A stretch of 9,620 nt of DNA from Thermodesulfovibrionales bacterium (GTDB taxonomy: Bacteria > Nitrospirota > Thermodesulfovibrionia > Thermodesulfovibrionales > SM23-35). The stretch spans positions 1-9,620 of the forward strand of contig JAKLQR010000276.1 of the NCBI GenBank assembly GCA_022013235.1, written 5' to 3'. The translations under genes were made by a program, and so were the position numbers. The notes beneath the pieces were generated by a model, which did not search any database, was not told the DNA's origin, and saw nothing but the letters and a program-made list of their open reading frames with translations. This document shows, piece after piece, positions 1 to 6,074 of the stretch. Each line of letters starts with the position of its first letter. The stretch's first letter is position 1.

Positions 1-825
1 GTCGAAGGGATGCCTCAGGGCAAAGCGCTTGACCTGGGAGAGGCATGCCCTCTCTGGAATTCTTCTACGAGAATCAAAGGGACAAACGACTATGCCGATA
101 CGGCAGACTCAGACATCGTGGTCATCACCGCCGGATTTGCGCGCAAGCCGGGCATGTCAAGGAGCGACCTCCTCCATGCCAATGCAAACGTTGTGAAGAG
201 CGCCTGCGTGGAGATCGCAGAGACATCCCCGCATTCCATACTCATCGTCGTGACAAATCCGATGGACGTCATGGCGCAGCTTGCATGGAAGACCACCGAA
301 TTTTCCTGCAGGCGGGTGATGGGAATGGGAGGGATACTTGATGCTTCACGCTTCAGGTCGTTCCTCGCATGGGAACTGAATGTCTCTCCTGAGGACATTG
401 AAGCGCTTGTCTTTGGCGGGCACGGGGATGACATGGTGTCCCTTCCGAGATTTACCACAATAAAAGGAGTGCCGATTACAGAACTGCTCCCCAAAAAGAA
501 GATTAACGCCCTGATAGAGCGGACGCGAAACGGTGGAGCAGAGATCGTGTCTTTCCTGAAATCAGGGAGCGCATACTATGCGCCTGCGGCGTCGACGTTT
601 CAGATGCTCAAGGCCATTCTGCTGGATGAGAAACGTATCCTTCCCTGCGCAGCCTATCTGAACGGCGAGTATGGGATGAAAGATGTGTATATGGGTGTTC
701 CGGTCGTTCTGGGGCAGGAGGGAGCCGAAAAGATCGTCGAGGTAAAACTCACCAGAGAGGAAAAGATGCAGGTAAAACGATCATATACCTCGGTAAAGAA
801 ACTGATCAAAACACTGAATCTGTAA
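1..825 (+). CDS. mdh: Malate dehydrogenase (LDH-like type), 5'-truncated by window start
   Basis: NAD-dependent cytoplasmic enzyme interconverting malate and oxaloacetate in the TCA cycle. The frame is open from base 1 (VEGMPQGKALDL), so the ATG at 10 is internal; about 35-40 N-terminal residues with the Rossmann glycine motif should lie upstream. Counting from that Met: substrate-loop arginines R45 and R51 in ARKPGMSRSDLL, NAD-loop N83 in VTNPMDVM, D111 and R114 in LDASRFR, and catalytic H138 in FGGHGDD. An arginine rather than glutamine at the loop position (RKPGMSR) favours malate over lactate dehydrogenase by family knowledge. The C-terminus (VVLGQEGAEKIVEVKLT) is of normal length, so only the start is missing. 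The stop lies 10 bases before the ndk ATG, so the two are probably co-transcribed. Confidence 0.96.
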   Translation, partial: VEGMPQGKALDLGEACPLWNSSTRIKGTNDYADTADSDIVVITAGFARKPGMSRSDLLHANANVVKSACVEIAETSPHSILIVVTNPMDVMAQLAWKTTEFSCRRVMGMGGILDASRFRSFLAWELNVSPEDIEALVFGGHGDDMVSLPRFTTIKGVPITELLPKKKINALIERTRNGGAEIVSFLKSGSAYYAPAASTFQMLKAILLDEKRILPCAAYLNGEYGMKDVYMGVPVVLGQEGAEKIVEVKLTREEKMQVKRSYTSVKKLIKTLNL

Positions 826-835
826 CGGAGGAGAA

Positions 836-1249
836 ATGGAAAAAACACTGTCTATCGTAAAACCTGACGGGGTGAAAAAAAACCTCATCGGGGAAGTCAT
901 AAAGAGGTTTGAACAGCAGGGCCTCAGGGTCGCTGCCCTGAAGATGATCCATTTAACAGAAGAGGGAGCGAAGGGGTTCTATATTGTCCACAGGCAGAGG
1001 CCTTTTTATGAGAGCCTCACACGCTTCATGTCGGAGGGCCCGATCGTAGTAATGATGGTCGAAGGAGAGAAGGCGATCAGCATAGTAAGAGAAATCATGG
1101 GAGCCACAAACCCAAAAGACGCTGCCCCCGGAACGATCAGGGCAGATTTCGCGGCGGATATCGAACATAATATCGTGCATGGGTCCGATTCTCAGGAATC
1201 AGCTGAATTTGAGATATCATATTTCTTCTCTTCGTTAGAGATCCACTGA
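836..1249 (+). CDS. ndk: Nucleoside diphosphate kinase
   Basis: Transfers the gamma-phosphate of ATP to nucleoside diphosphates through a phosphohistidine intermediate, balancing NTP pools. The 137-residue protein is full length for the family. Visible motifs are TLSIVKPDGV at the N-terminus with K9, R102 in the GTIRADF segment, and the signature NIVHGSDS with active-site H115. The start is fixed by GGAGG (827-831) four bases ahead of the ATG, directly after the mdh stop, so translation is probably coupled in an mdh-ndk operon. No intrinsic terminator is obvious before the tRNA gene. Confidence 0.97.
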   Translation: MEKTLSIVKPDGVKKNLIGEVIKRFEQQGLRVAALKMIHLTEEGAKGFYIVHRQRPFYESLTRFMSEGPIVVMMVEGEKAISIVREIMGATNPKDAAPGTIRADFAADIEHNIVHGSDSQESAEFEISYFFSSLEIH

Positions 1250-1305
1250 TCCACCCCGGCAAGATTGCATTTAGAATTGTTAAAATGTTATTTTAATTAT
1301 TCTGT

Positions 1306-1380
1306 AGGCGCGTAGCTCAGTGGGAGAGCGCTTCCTTGACACGGAAGAGGTCAGGGGTTCAATACCCCTCGTGCCTACCA
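1306..1380 (+). tRNA. tRNA-Val (GAC anticodon), CCA encoded
   Basis: The cloverleaf can be drawn by hand. Acceptor stem 1306-1312 (AGGCGCG) pairs with 1370-1376 with one G-U. D stem is GCTC 1315-1318 with GAGC 1326-1329. Anticodon stem is CTTCC 1331-1335 with GGAAG 1343-1347, loop TTGACAC, anticodon GAC at 1338-1340. T stem is AGGGG 1353-1357 with CCCCT 1365-1369, loop TTCAATA. Discriminator A1377 is followed by an encoded CCA. GAC reads GUC valine codons, also GUU by wobble. A weak promoter (TTTAGA 1270-1275, 16 bases, TTTAAT 1292-1297) may precede it. Accessory DNA begins 15 bases downstream, so the gene is a candidate integration site. Confidence 0.96.
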
Positions 1381-1395
1381 TAAAATTCAAACGAT

Positions 1396-1626
1396 TTATC
1401 TATACAGCTCCAAGAATTTTTCTTCTGTCAGCCCTGCTTTCTTAATCTGACTTTTTAATAACCCTTGTTTTATTGCCTTCCCTTTATGCATTGGAATTGA
1501 GAGAATATTCACATTGCCTTCTTTTGCAAGGTGAACATGGCTTCCTTTCTGTCCTCTTTGCTTCCAGCCTGCTCTTTCAAATGCTTTAATAACCCTGTCA
1601 GGCTTGAGGTTATTCAGGCCTCTCAT
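1396..1626 (-). CDS. hicA: HicA-type toxin (putative mRNA interferase)
   Basis: HicA toxins are small dsRBD-like ribonucleases that cleave mRNA and are blocked by HicB. The 76-residue protein fits family length. It shows the expected order: helix LKPDRVIKAFERAGW, the GSHVHL motif with likely catalytic H30 (in KGSH), the IPMHKGK strand, and the terminal helices KQGLLKSQIKKAGLT. The ATG overlaps the upstream antitoxin stop as ATGA (1626-1623), a standard translational-coupling arrangement. Order is antitoxin then toxin, opposite to the E. coli hicAB order but common elsewhere. The gene ends 15 bases from the tRNA-Val 3' end and converges on it; no terminator is visible between them. It appears intact. 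Confidence 0.88.
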   Translation of the reverse strand: MRGLNNLKPDRVIKAFERAGWKQRGQKGSHVHLAKEGNVNILSIPMHKGKAIKQGLLKSQIKKAGLTEEKFLELYR

Positions 1627-2258
1627 GAAACCTTTCTCACCTTTTTCCTGTCTTTGGTGATTATCTCAAGATGCCCCTTAATGGCATCCTTTATCATTTC
1701 AAGAACTTCCTCTATTGTATCACCCTGAGAAGCGCAGCCCGGAAGAGAAGGACATTCTACCCAGAAGCCTCCGTCTTCTGTATCTGTATGAAGAATAACA
1801 GAATATCTCTTGCCTTTTACCATGACTTCATATTTCTTTTCTTTCTGTAAATCAACTATCTGTCCTTTGAGGTCCTCAACTATCTCGCCTAAAGCAATAG
1901 AAAATATCAACTGTCCGCTTCTGAGCGTATCAATTATTACTTTCTTGTCTTTGGTAAGCACAAAGATTGTGTCACTGTCTGTGAGAAATTTGAGTTCCGC
2001 GAGTGGTTTCTTTATTTCAGGCATATTCTTTTTAAGATAGTTCAGGGCTTTTCTTATCTTTTGAAGACTAACCCCTTTATCCATCAAAGTCTTTGCAACC
2101 TTTAACTGAACGAGGTCTTTAAAAGAATAGAGCCTGACAGAACCATAACCTGAGGCCTCACTGACAGAAGGTTTTATGAAATGGGTTCTATCCCAGTAAT
2201 CGATTTGTCTTACGCTTAACCCGGTTATTTCAGAAACTACCCTGGTATTATAATTCAC
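1623..2258 (-). CDS. hicB: HicB-type antitoxin with N-terminal MerR-type DNA-binding domain
   Basis: A 211-residue two-part protein. Residues 1-75 look like a MerR-type winged helix (VSEITGLSVRQIDYWDR, then GSVRLYSFKDLVQLKVAKTL and GVSLQKIRKAL). Residues 90-140 form a linker of unknown family with a helical stretch (EIVEDLKGQIVDLQKEKK). Residues 148-200 are a HicB partial-RNase-H-like domain (RYSVILHTDTEDGGFWVECP, SLPGC, GDTIEEVLEMIKDAI). HicB neutralises HicA; the MerR part presumably autoregulates the promoter. Most HicB proteins carry a ribbon-helix-helix or HTH_3 domain at the C-terminus, so this N-terminal MerR arrangement is unusual. The start is GTG at 2258-2256, chosen because AGGAGG (2270-2265) sits six bases upstream. 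The stop overlaps the hicA start. MerR alone, without the HicB tail, is unlikely given clear LPGC and GDT motifs. Confidence 0.85.
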   Translation of the reverse strand: MNYNTRVVSEITGLSVRQIDYWDRTHFIKPSVSEASGYGSVRLYSFKDLVQLKVAKTLMDKGVSLQKIRKALNYLKKNMPEIKKPLAELKFLTDSDTIFVLTKDKKVIIDTLRSGQLIFSIALGEIVEDLKGQIVDLQKEKKYEVMVKGKRYSVILHTDTEDGGFWVECPSLPGCASQGDTIEEVLEMIKDAIKGHLEIITKDRKKVRKVS

Positions 2259-2264
2259 AATATG

Positions 2265-2270
2265 CCTCCT
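2265..2270 (-). promoter_or_regulatory. Ribosome binding site fixing the GTG start of hicB
   Basis: AGGAGG on the minus strand with a six-base spacer (CATATT) to the GTG at 2258-2256. It decides the non-ATG start. Confidence 0.8.
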
Positions 2271-2298
2271 TTCGTATTTTAATTACCTCTATGTATTT

Positions 2299-2327
2299 AT
2301 AATACTTACTATGATCATTGTCGTCAA
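2299..2327 (-). promoter_or_regulatory. Sigma70-type promoter of the hicBA operon with embedded palindromes
   Basis: The -35 TTGACG (2327-2322), a 17-base spacer and -10 TATTAT (2304-2299) lie about 40 bases ahead of the hicB start. The palindrome ATGATCAT (2311-2318) is nearly centred in the spacer, where MerR dimers normally sit. A second inverted repeat, GTATT-TAT-AATAC (2293-2305), covers the -10. The spacer is 17 rather than the 19-20 bases of classic MerR-activated promoters, so repression is more likely than activation. Confidence 0.65.
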
Positions 2328-2440
2328 GAAGCAAATGTCTGGAGATAGGGATGTAGTTACTCAACAGGGAACAAGAAAGGAGTCCCTAGAAAATACAGGA
2401 GTTGGTATTGCCAAAAACAGGCGCTGTCCCTATTTTCACC
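2328..2440. repeat. REP-like intergenic remnant between the hicBA promoter and the primase 3' end
   Basis: On the minus strand the segment 2414-2437 reads AATAGGGACAGCGCCTG, resembling the GGGACAGCGCC repeats I associate from memory with RAYT (Y1) transposases. TAGGGAC recurs at about 2382-2390, and AGGGA/TCCCT copies of both orientations occur at 2346, 2366 and 2382. No transposase is nearby, so this would be an orphan or decayed repeat. It may also serve as the 3' end of the primase transcript. Confidence 0.3.
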
Positions 2441-4820
2441 ATAATTTTGCTACAGGGTTTTCCCGCTCAATTCTTTGGGACTGCTTTTTGATAATCTCCG
2501 AGAAAATCTCCTCACCTTCTTTGCTGATCTTCTGATACTCGTCCTCAGTTATTACACCCTTCTCGTTCATCCAAGTGAGCAGGACAGTTAAAGAAAATCT
2601 CAGGAAGGCATATTGCTCATGGAGTTTGGCATGATGCTTTCTTTGAGAGGATTCGCTTCTTTTGATCGGGAAGTCTTCTGCGAAGACTTCCTTGAGCGTG
2701 TCAATGCGTTCTTGTATCCAATGAATATATGAACTCATGGCATGTGGCAGGAGGTCGCTAGCTGCTTGCAGTGCAGAAAGGTTCTTCAGATTAAAGTCTC
2801 TCCTCTCTGTTTCAATTACAAGACACCGTGCCAGAGTAGACTGAACGGAGACGAGTTCCTCACCAGTAATCAAGAGCATACACCTAGGTTCGTAGCGCCC
2901 TTTTTCGCTGGCATCGGAATTTAATCTGCCCCTGTCCGTTCTGTTCCCAGCTGCCCGGATTAGCCTCTGTATTCCGCTCTCCATTTTTTGAGCATCATAG
3001 CGGTTAGTTGAAGGATGATAATCATCAATAACCATGAGAGAATCTTTCAGAATAAAGGCTCTCTTGCCAAGAGCATTTGCGGTGTCCTCAAAATTTGAAA
3101 GCTTCGCAATCTCCTTGAAATCGCCAAAATGCGCAAGTGCCAAAACTGCGAGAGTCGATTTATATGAACCAGTCATTCCATGCATGAATACGGAAAAATT
3201 CGGCATCGGTTGAAGTAGCGTAGTCAACGGGGCAAGATAGATCAGGCTCAACAATGGCAGCGTAATGTCTTTCTTCGCCACATCCAAGAAGGACAAGCTT
3301 GCCCTTATTGCTTTCTGTTCGTCCTTCACCTCCAGAGGAAGGCTGTATTTTCCGAGTTCTCCGGTCAGCTTGATATTGACATTCTCTGCGCCTATGGCTC
3401 CGCCTGTTGTGAGGTATGCCAATACTCCGTCAATATTTCTCCAGCCAGTATGAGTGTAAAAAGTAGTCCGCTCGACCTGTTTAGAATTCACCTGAATATA
3501 GTGCCGCACGCAATCCTTGACTGCCATCCCAGGTTCAATGATCGCTTTTGTACCCCACTTGTGGAGCCAAGTCATCATTGGAAATTCCTTCCTTGTGATT
3601 TCTATTTCAGGAAATTTATTGTCTTTGCTACTGCCCTCAACGAGGTAAGACTGTTTAACTTCTGCTCCATCATCTTCAGAAATTTCCTGTACGATGCATG
3701 CATCAAAATTTGAGAGCCTGACAGGAACCGTGACGTTATGTATGATTCTCCATTTATATAAAAATCCTTCTCCATCAAAGAAGTAACTTCCTTCTTCTGA
3801 AGAGCTTTTCTTTGTAAGGCGCTGCAAGGTGTTTATGAGATTTTCAATATTCTTGAGCTTACATTCGCGTATTTTTTGAATAAAGCTCCCAGTGCCACGG
3901 AGAGCCTCACCAGCGTCTCGCCTTTTCTTGTTGTCTTCGTAGACATATCTTGTTCGCTCTTCGTCATACTCCTCGCGAAAAACCAAACTGAAGGCATCGT
4001 GGATTTGTTCCTCAGTTAAACCGGATTCGATGAGGAGCGATGTGTAGGAAGTGTCGAGGTCGTCCCATCCGTGAAGTAGTTTGTCGTCGCGCCATTGATG
4101 CCCGATTTCCCATGACAAAACCTTAAGTACATCGTCCCGCTTCTTGCTGTCATATTTATAGAATTCCTCGGGCAGTTCTGGCAGCTTGTTGAGAGGCATT
4201 TTCAGCTGCCAGCTTCTATTTTCTATCGGTGCGAGAATGAGATAACTTTTTCCACCGACACGATATGTGACGCCGAAGCCTGCTTTTGTAGGCACCGTCG
4301 CTGCTGAGAGATTTTCTGAGCTTTTGAATAAAAAGTGTCTGCCATTTTTCGAACAGTGGATCGCCGGTTCAATCGCTTTGTTGCGACATATTGTTTCCAG
4401 ATATTTAATGCTAGCAGCATCTTCAACATCTAGAGCAACATATCCTTTCGGGATTATCCACCCGAGCCAACCTTTTGTTTGAAGCCATTGTTCAATCTCG
4501 TCGTTGTCGGGACCGCTGTAGTCATCCTTTGTGTACCCCTTATTCAAAGCTTCTTTGGCCACCTTATAGCGCTCCTCTGCAGTATACTTGGGGTTATCAT
4601 AACGAGGGTTATAGCCTTTACATTTAACTGGACGAAATCCTTCTGCACGGTAGAAACGGAATAAGGTGTCCGAGTCATCGGCCAACTCCGGTGTATTTTT
4701 TGGATTTGGAAGTTTAACAACAACAACTCTTGCACTAATACCACGGAATCGCTCGTTCAAAAATTTTGACCAATTTTCAACACTTTTTCTGAACCTTTCC
4801 TGTGCTTTGTTACGCTGCAT
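2436..4820 (-). CDS. Primase-polymerase/helicase-like replication protein of a mobile element
   Basis: A 794-residue protein probably acting in element DNA replication. The N-terminal part (about 110-215) resembles the bifunctional primase-polymerase (AEP) fold: ALDVED with D131 and E133 as metal motif I, then SKNGRHFLF with H162, then VTYRVGGKSYLILAPI. The central part (about 340-500) is like DUF927-type regions. The C-terminal ATPase (about 540-680) has Walker A GMTGSYKST (548-556, K554), Walker B LMVIDD (595-600, D599 and D600) and an STLARC segment (661-666) that could hold an arginine finger. The usual third acidic motif of the primase (D in a GVDxR-like strand) appears as T185, so polymerase activity is uncertain. 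The start is the ATG at 4820-4818, supported by AAAGGAG (4834-4828) seven bases upstream; the longer reading from a TTG inside a terminator hairpin is rejected. A poly-A-encoded terminator lies just ahead of the ribosome binding site. A simple virulence-E-like or phage helicase is the alternative. Confidence 0.8.
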   Translation of the reverse strand: MQRNKAQERFRKSVENWSKFLNERFRGISARVVVVKLPNPKNTPELADDSDTLFRFYRAEGFRPVKCKGYNPRYDNPKYTAEERYKVAKEALNKGYTKDDYSGPDNDEIEQWLQTKGWLGWIIPKGYVALDVEDAASIKYLETICRNKAIEPAIHCSKNGRHFLFKSSENLSAATVPTKAGFGVTYRVGGKSYLILAPIENRSWQLKMPLNKLPELPEEFYKYDSKKRDDVLKVLSWEIGHQWRDDKLLHGWDDLDTSYTSLLIESGLTEEQIHDAFSLVFREEYDEERTRYVYEDNKKRRDAGEALRGTGSFIQKIRECKLKNIENLINTLQRLTKKSSSEEGSYFFDGEGFLYKWRIIHNVTVPVRLSNFDACIVQEISEDDGAEVKQSYLVEGSSKDNKFPEIEITRKEFPMMTWLHKWGTKAIIEPGMAVKDCVRHYIQVNSKQVERTTFYTHTGWRNIDGVLAYLTTGGAIGAENVNIKLTGELGKYSLPLEVKDEQKAIRASLSFLDVAKKDITLPLLSLIYLAPLTTLLQPMPNFSVFMHGMTGSYKSTLAVLALAHFGDFKEIAKLSNFEDTANALGKRAFILKDSLMVIDDYHPSTNRYDAQKMESGIQRLIRAAGNRTDRGRLNSDASEKGRYEPRCMLLITGEELVSVQSTLARCLVIETERRDFNLKNLSALQAASDLLPHAMSSYIHWIQERIDTLKEVFAEDFPIKRSESSQRKHHAKLHEQYAFLRFSLTVLLTWMNEKGVITEDEYQKISKEGEEIFSEIIKKQSQRIERENPVAKLW

Positions 4821-4827
4821 ATTCTTT

Positions 4828-4834
4828 CTCCTTT
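4828..4834 (-). promoter_or_regulatory. Ribosome binding site deciding the primase start
   Basis: AAAGGAG on the minus strand, seven bases before the ATG at 4820-4818. It directly follows the T-run of an intrinsic terminator, so a terminated transcript would end before or at this site. Confidence 0.75.
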
Positions 4835-4835
4835 C

Positions 4836-4865
4836 AAAAAAAAAGCGCCCTTCCAATGGAAGGGC
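4836..4865 (-). terminator. Intrinsic terminator immediately upstream of the primase gene (attenuator candidate)
   Basis: A perfect 8-bp stem (GCCCTTCC 4865-4858 with GGAAGGGC 4854-4847, loop ATT) is followed on the minus strand by GC and nine Ts. On the plus strand the same stem is followed by six Ts at 4871-4876 after a five-base gap, so it may work weakly in that direction too. Its position, 16 bases before the primase start codon, suggests control of read-through into primase rather than simple gene separation. Confidence 0.8.
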
Positions 4866-4921
4866 TTACGTTTTTTACAAATTCTTGGATACGACTCCGC
4901 AATGATGGACTACACAGAAAC

Positions 4922-4945
4922 CATTACATACGAATTGCCTCCTTT
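4922..4945 (-). promoter_or_regulatory. Shine-Dalgarno followed by AUG-UAA start-stop
   Basis: AAAGGAGG (4945-4938) is followed after eight bases by ATG (4929-4927) and directly by TAA (4926-4924). A second ATG (4924-4922) overlaps the TAA and opens only four codons (MVSV) before TAG. Start-stop elements can stall or park ribosomes on leaders; here it lies about 60 bases ahead of the terminator stem. It could also be the remnant of a gene start. Confidence 0.45.
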
Positions 4946-5152
4946 CTGAAGTGCTGAGACTTCGTTTAAAGTTTTAGCGCATCTGTATTCTGCACATAGT
5001 TCTCCCCCATCTTTTTTGTGTGCAGATTTTTGGCTGTCCGAAAAATGACGTGGAAATGCCGGGAGTTTAGTTTTTGTCGATTTTAAAGAGAAAAAGAATT
5101 TTGGGCAGGCTTCGCCCATTAGGTTGTTTTTATTGTGTTTAAATTGTATTTA

Positions 5153-5182
5153 ATTATGGCTCAGAAATTTAAAATTTGTCAA
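5153..5182 (-). promoter_or_regulatory. Sigma70 promoter for the primase leader
   Basis: Perfect -35 TTGACA (5182-5177), 18-base spacer, -10 CATAAT (5158-5153, five of six). The palindrome ATGATCAT (5190-5197) lies seven bases upstream of the -35 and matches the one in the hicBA promoter. Confidence 0.65.
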
Positions 5183-5316
5183 TAGTCGTATGATCATTCA
5201 TCTATCAACTCCTACATCAAAGGCGCATGGCGGGGATGATGGGGGCTGAGGATAACACCTACGACTAAATATCTTCGAATATGCTCTGGAAGAGTTTACT
5301 TGTAGGAGAAAGTTTA

Positions 5317-5382
5317 ATGTCTAAATCAGAAAGGATAGAAATACCTATGCAAAACAAAACACGTCTAACCCACCTCGGCTGA
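5317..5382 (+). CDS. Possible 21-codon ORF, or 5' stub of a lost gene
   Basis: AGGAG (5304-5308) precedes the ATG by eight bases. The peptide MSKSERIEIPMQNKTRLTHL plus G ends at TGA 5380-5382 and overlaps the 3' end of the convergent 206-residue gene by 18 bases. The good start signals on a tiny ORF could mean a small protein or a gene truncated when the neighbouring cargo arrived. No family is recognised. Confidence 0.2.
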   Translation: MSKSERIEIPMQNKTRLTHLG

Positions 5383-5985
5383 ATATAATTTAGGTTCTCT
5401 ATACTGGATCAATTTTAATGCACAATTATGTGCCTCTGTTAACCACACTGCCAAATCCGTAAAAGATAGCCTATGTCTACCAAGTTCTAAACCATCTTCA
5501 ATAGGGATCATACAAAGTGACTGGCCATGTGTTATATCCCCCTTTTGAATTCTATTTTCCAAGTGTTCAACAGCGTCTCTTATGTTTGTTATACGTTTTT
5601 CAACATTGCCGGTAAGAACCTTTAACTTTCTTGGAAGCATGTCTTTTAAAGAATGAGGTACTTTAGGATGGCCTCTAAGGCTTTTTAAATAATTTATTAC
5701 CCTCTTTAGGCTGCTAATACAAATTTCAAAATGTCCTGAAGCAACGACTATCATCCAAGGTGTCGCTAAAGAATTGCTCTTTGAGGATATAAATTTTTCG
5801 AGGATATTTCGCCCGTTCTCATACTCTTGAATCGTGAGATCAACTAAGCGTATAAAATTCATAGTTAATGCATAAGCCTCATAGTCAGAGGGGCCTGCAG
5901 AGGTAAAAAAACGGTTATACATGAAAACAGGACTTAGTTTTTCTAAATTGGAAAGATTTGGAATGTTATATTTAATTTTCAACAT
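5365..5985 (-). CDS. Uncharacterised 206-residue helical protein with an RX4H (HEPN-like) motif
   Basis: No family is recognised with certainty. The protein is mostly predicted helical and soluble, without signal peptide or membrane segments. The segment ITNIRDAVEHLENRI (132-146) holds R136-DAVE-H141, matching the RX4-6H signature of HEPN domains, which in many defence and toxin-antitoxin proteins form an RNase active site. RDxxEHxxxRI stretches also occur in uncharacterised proteins, so catalytic function is only inferred. The start ATG at 5985 has no good Shine-Dalgarno and the surrounding DNA is strongly AT-rich. It lies 89 bases downstream of the 296-residue gene on the same strand and probably shares its transcript. 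No promoter of its own is clear. Confidence 0.65.
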   Translation of the reverse strand: MLKIKYNIPNLSNLEKLSPVFMYNRFFTSAGPSDYEAYALTMNFIRLVDLTIQEYENGRNILEKFISSKSNSLATPWMIVVASGHFEICISSLKRVINYLKSLRGHPKVPHSLKDMLPRKLKVLTGNVEKRITNIRDAVEHLENRIQKGDITHGQSLCMIPIEDGLELGRHRLSFTDLAVWLTEAHNCALKLIQYREPKLYSAEVG

Positions 5986-6074
5986 AAATTAAATTTACCG
6001 TTAAATTCTATGGGTGACTTGCTTGCGGGCCATCCTTTTGAGGCAATTTTAGATGATTGAGCATAAATTTTCTA

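Larger units (their letters stand above)
4836..5146 (-). ncRNA. Predicted long leader or small RNA upstream of the primase gene
   Basis: The promoter at 5182-5153 should start RNA near 5146; termination at 4836 would give a transcript of about 310 nt with no credible long ORF. It contains an early hairpin (TGGGC 5118-5114 with GCCCA 5106-5102) followed by AAATTCTTTTTC, then a strong Shine-Dalgarno with a start-stop codon pair at about 4945-4924, then the terminator. Read-through would give a primase mRNA with a leader of about 325 nt. Either a cis attenuator or a trans/antisense regulatory RNA fits. No known RNA family is recognised. Apart from these elements I see nothing else in the 500-base gap between the primase and the 206-residue gene. 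Confidence 0.45.

Noticed and set aside
90..494. Antisense ORF inside mdh and similar long frames within ndk, hicB and primase
   Set aside because: They are shadows of conserved genes in other frames with no independent start signals or motifs.
4818..4856. Twelve-residue N-terminal extension of the primase from a TTG
   Set aside because: The TTG is within the terminator hairpin and has no ribosome binding site, while the ATG at 4820 has AAAGGAG seven bases upstream.
4910..5119. 69-codon minus-strand ORF in the primase leader
   Set aside because: No ribosome binding site, it begins inside a hairpin, and the composition is not protein-like. It ends through the MVSV frame of the start-stop region.
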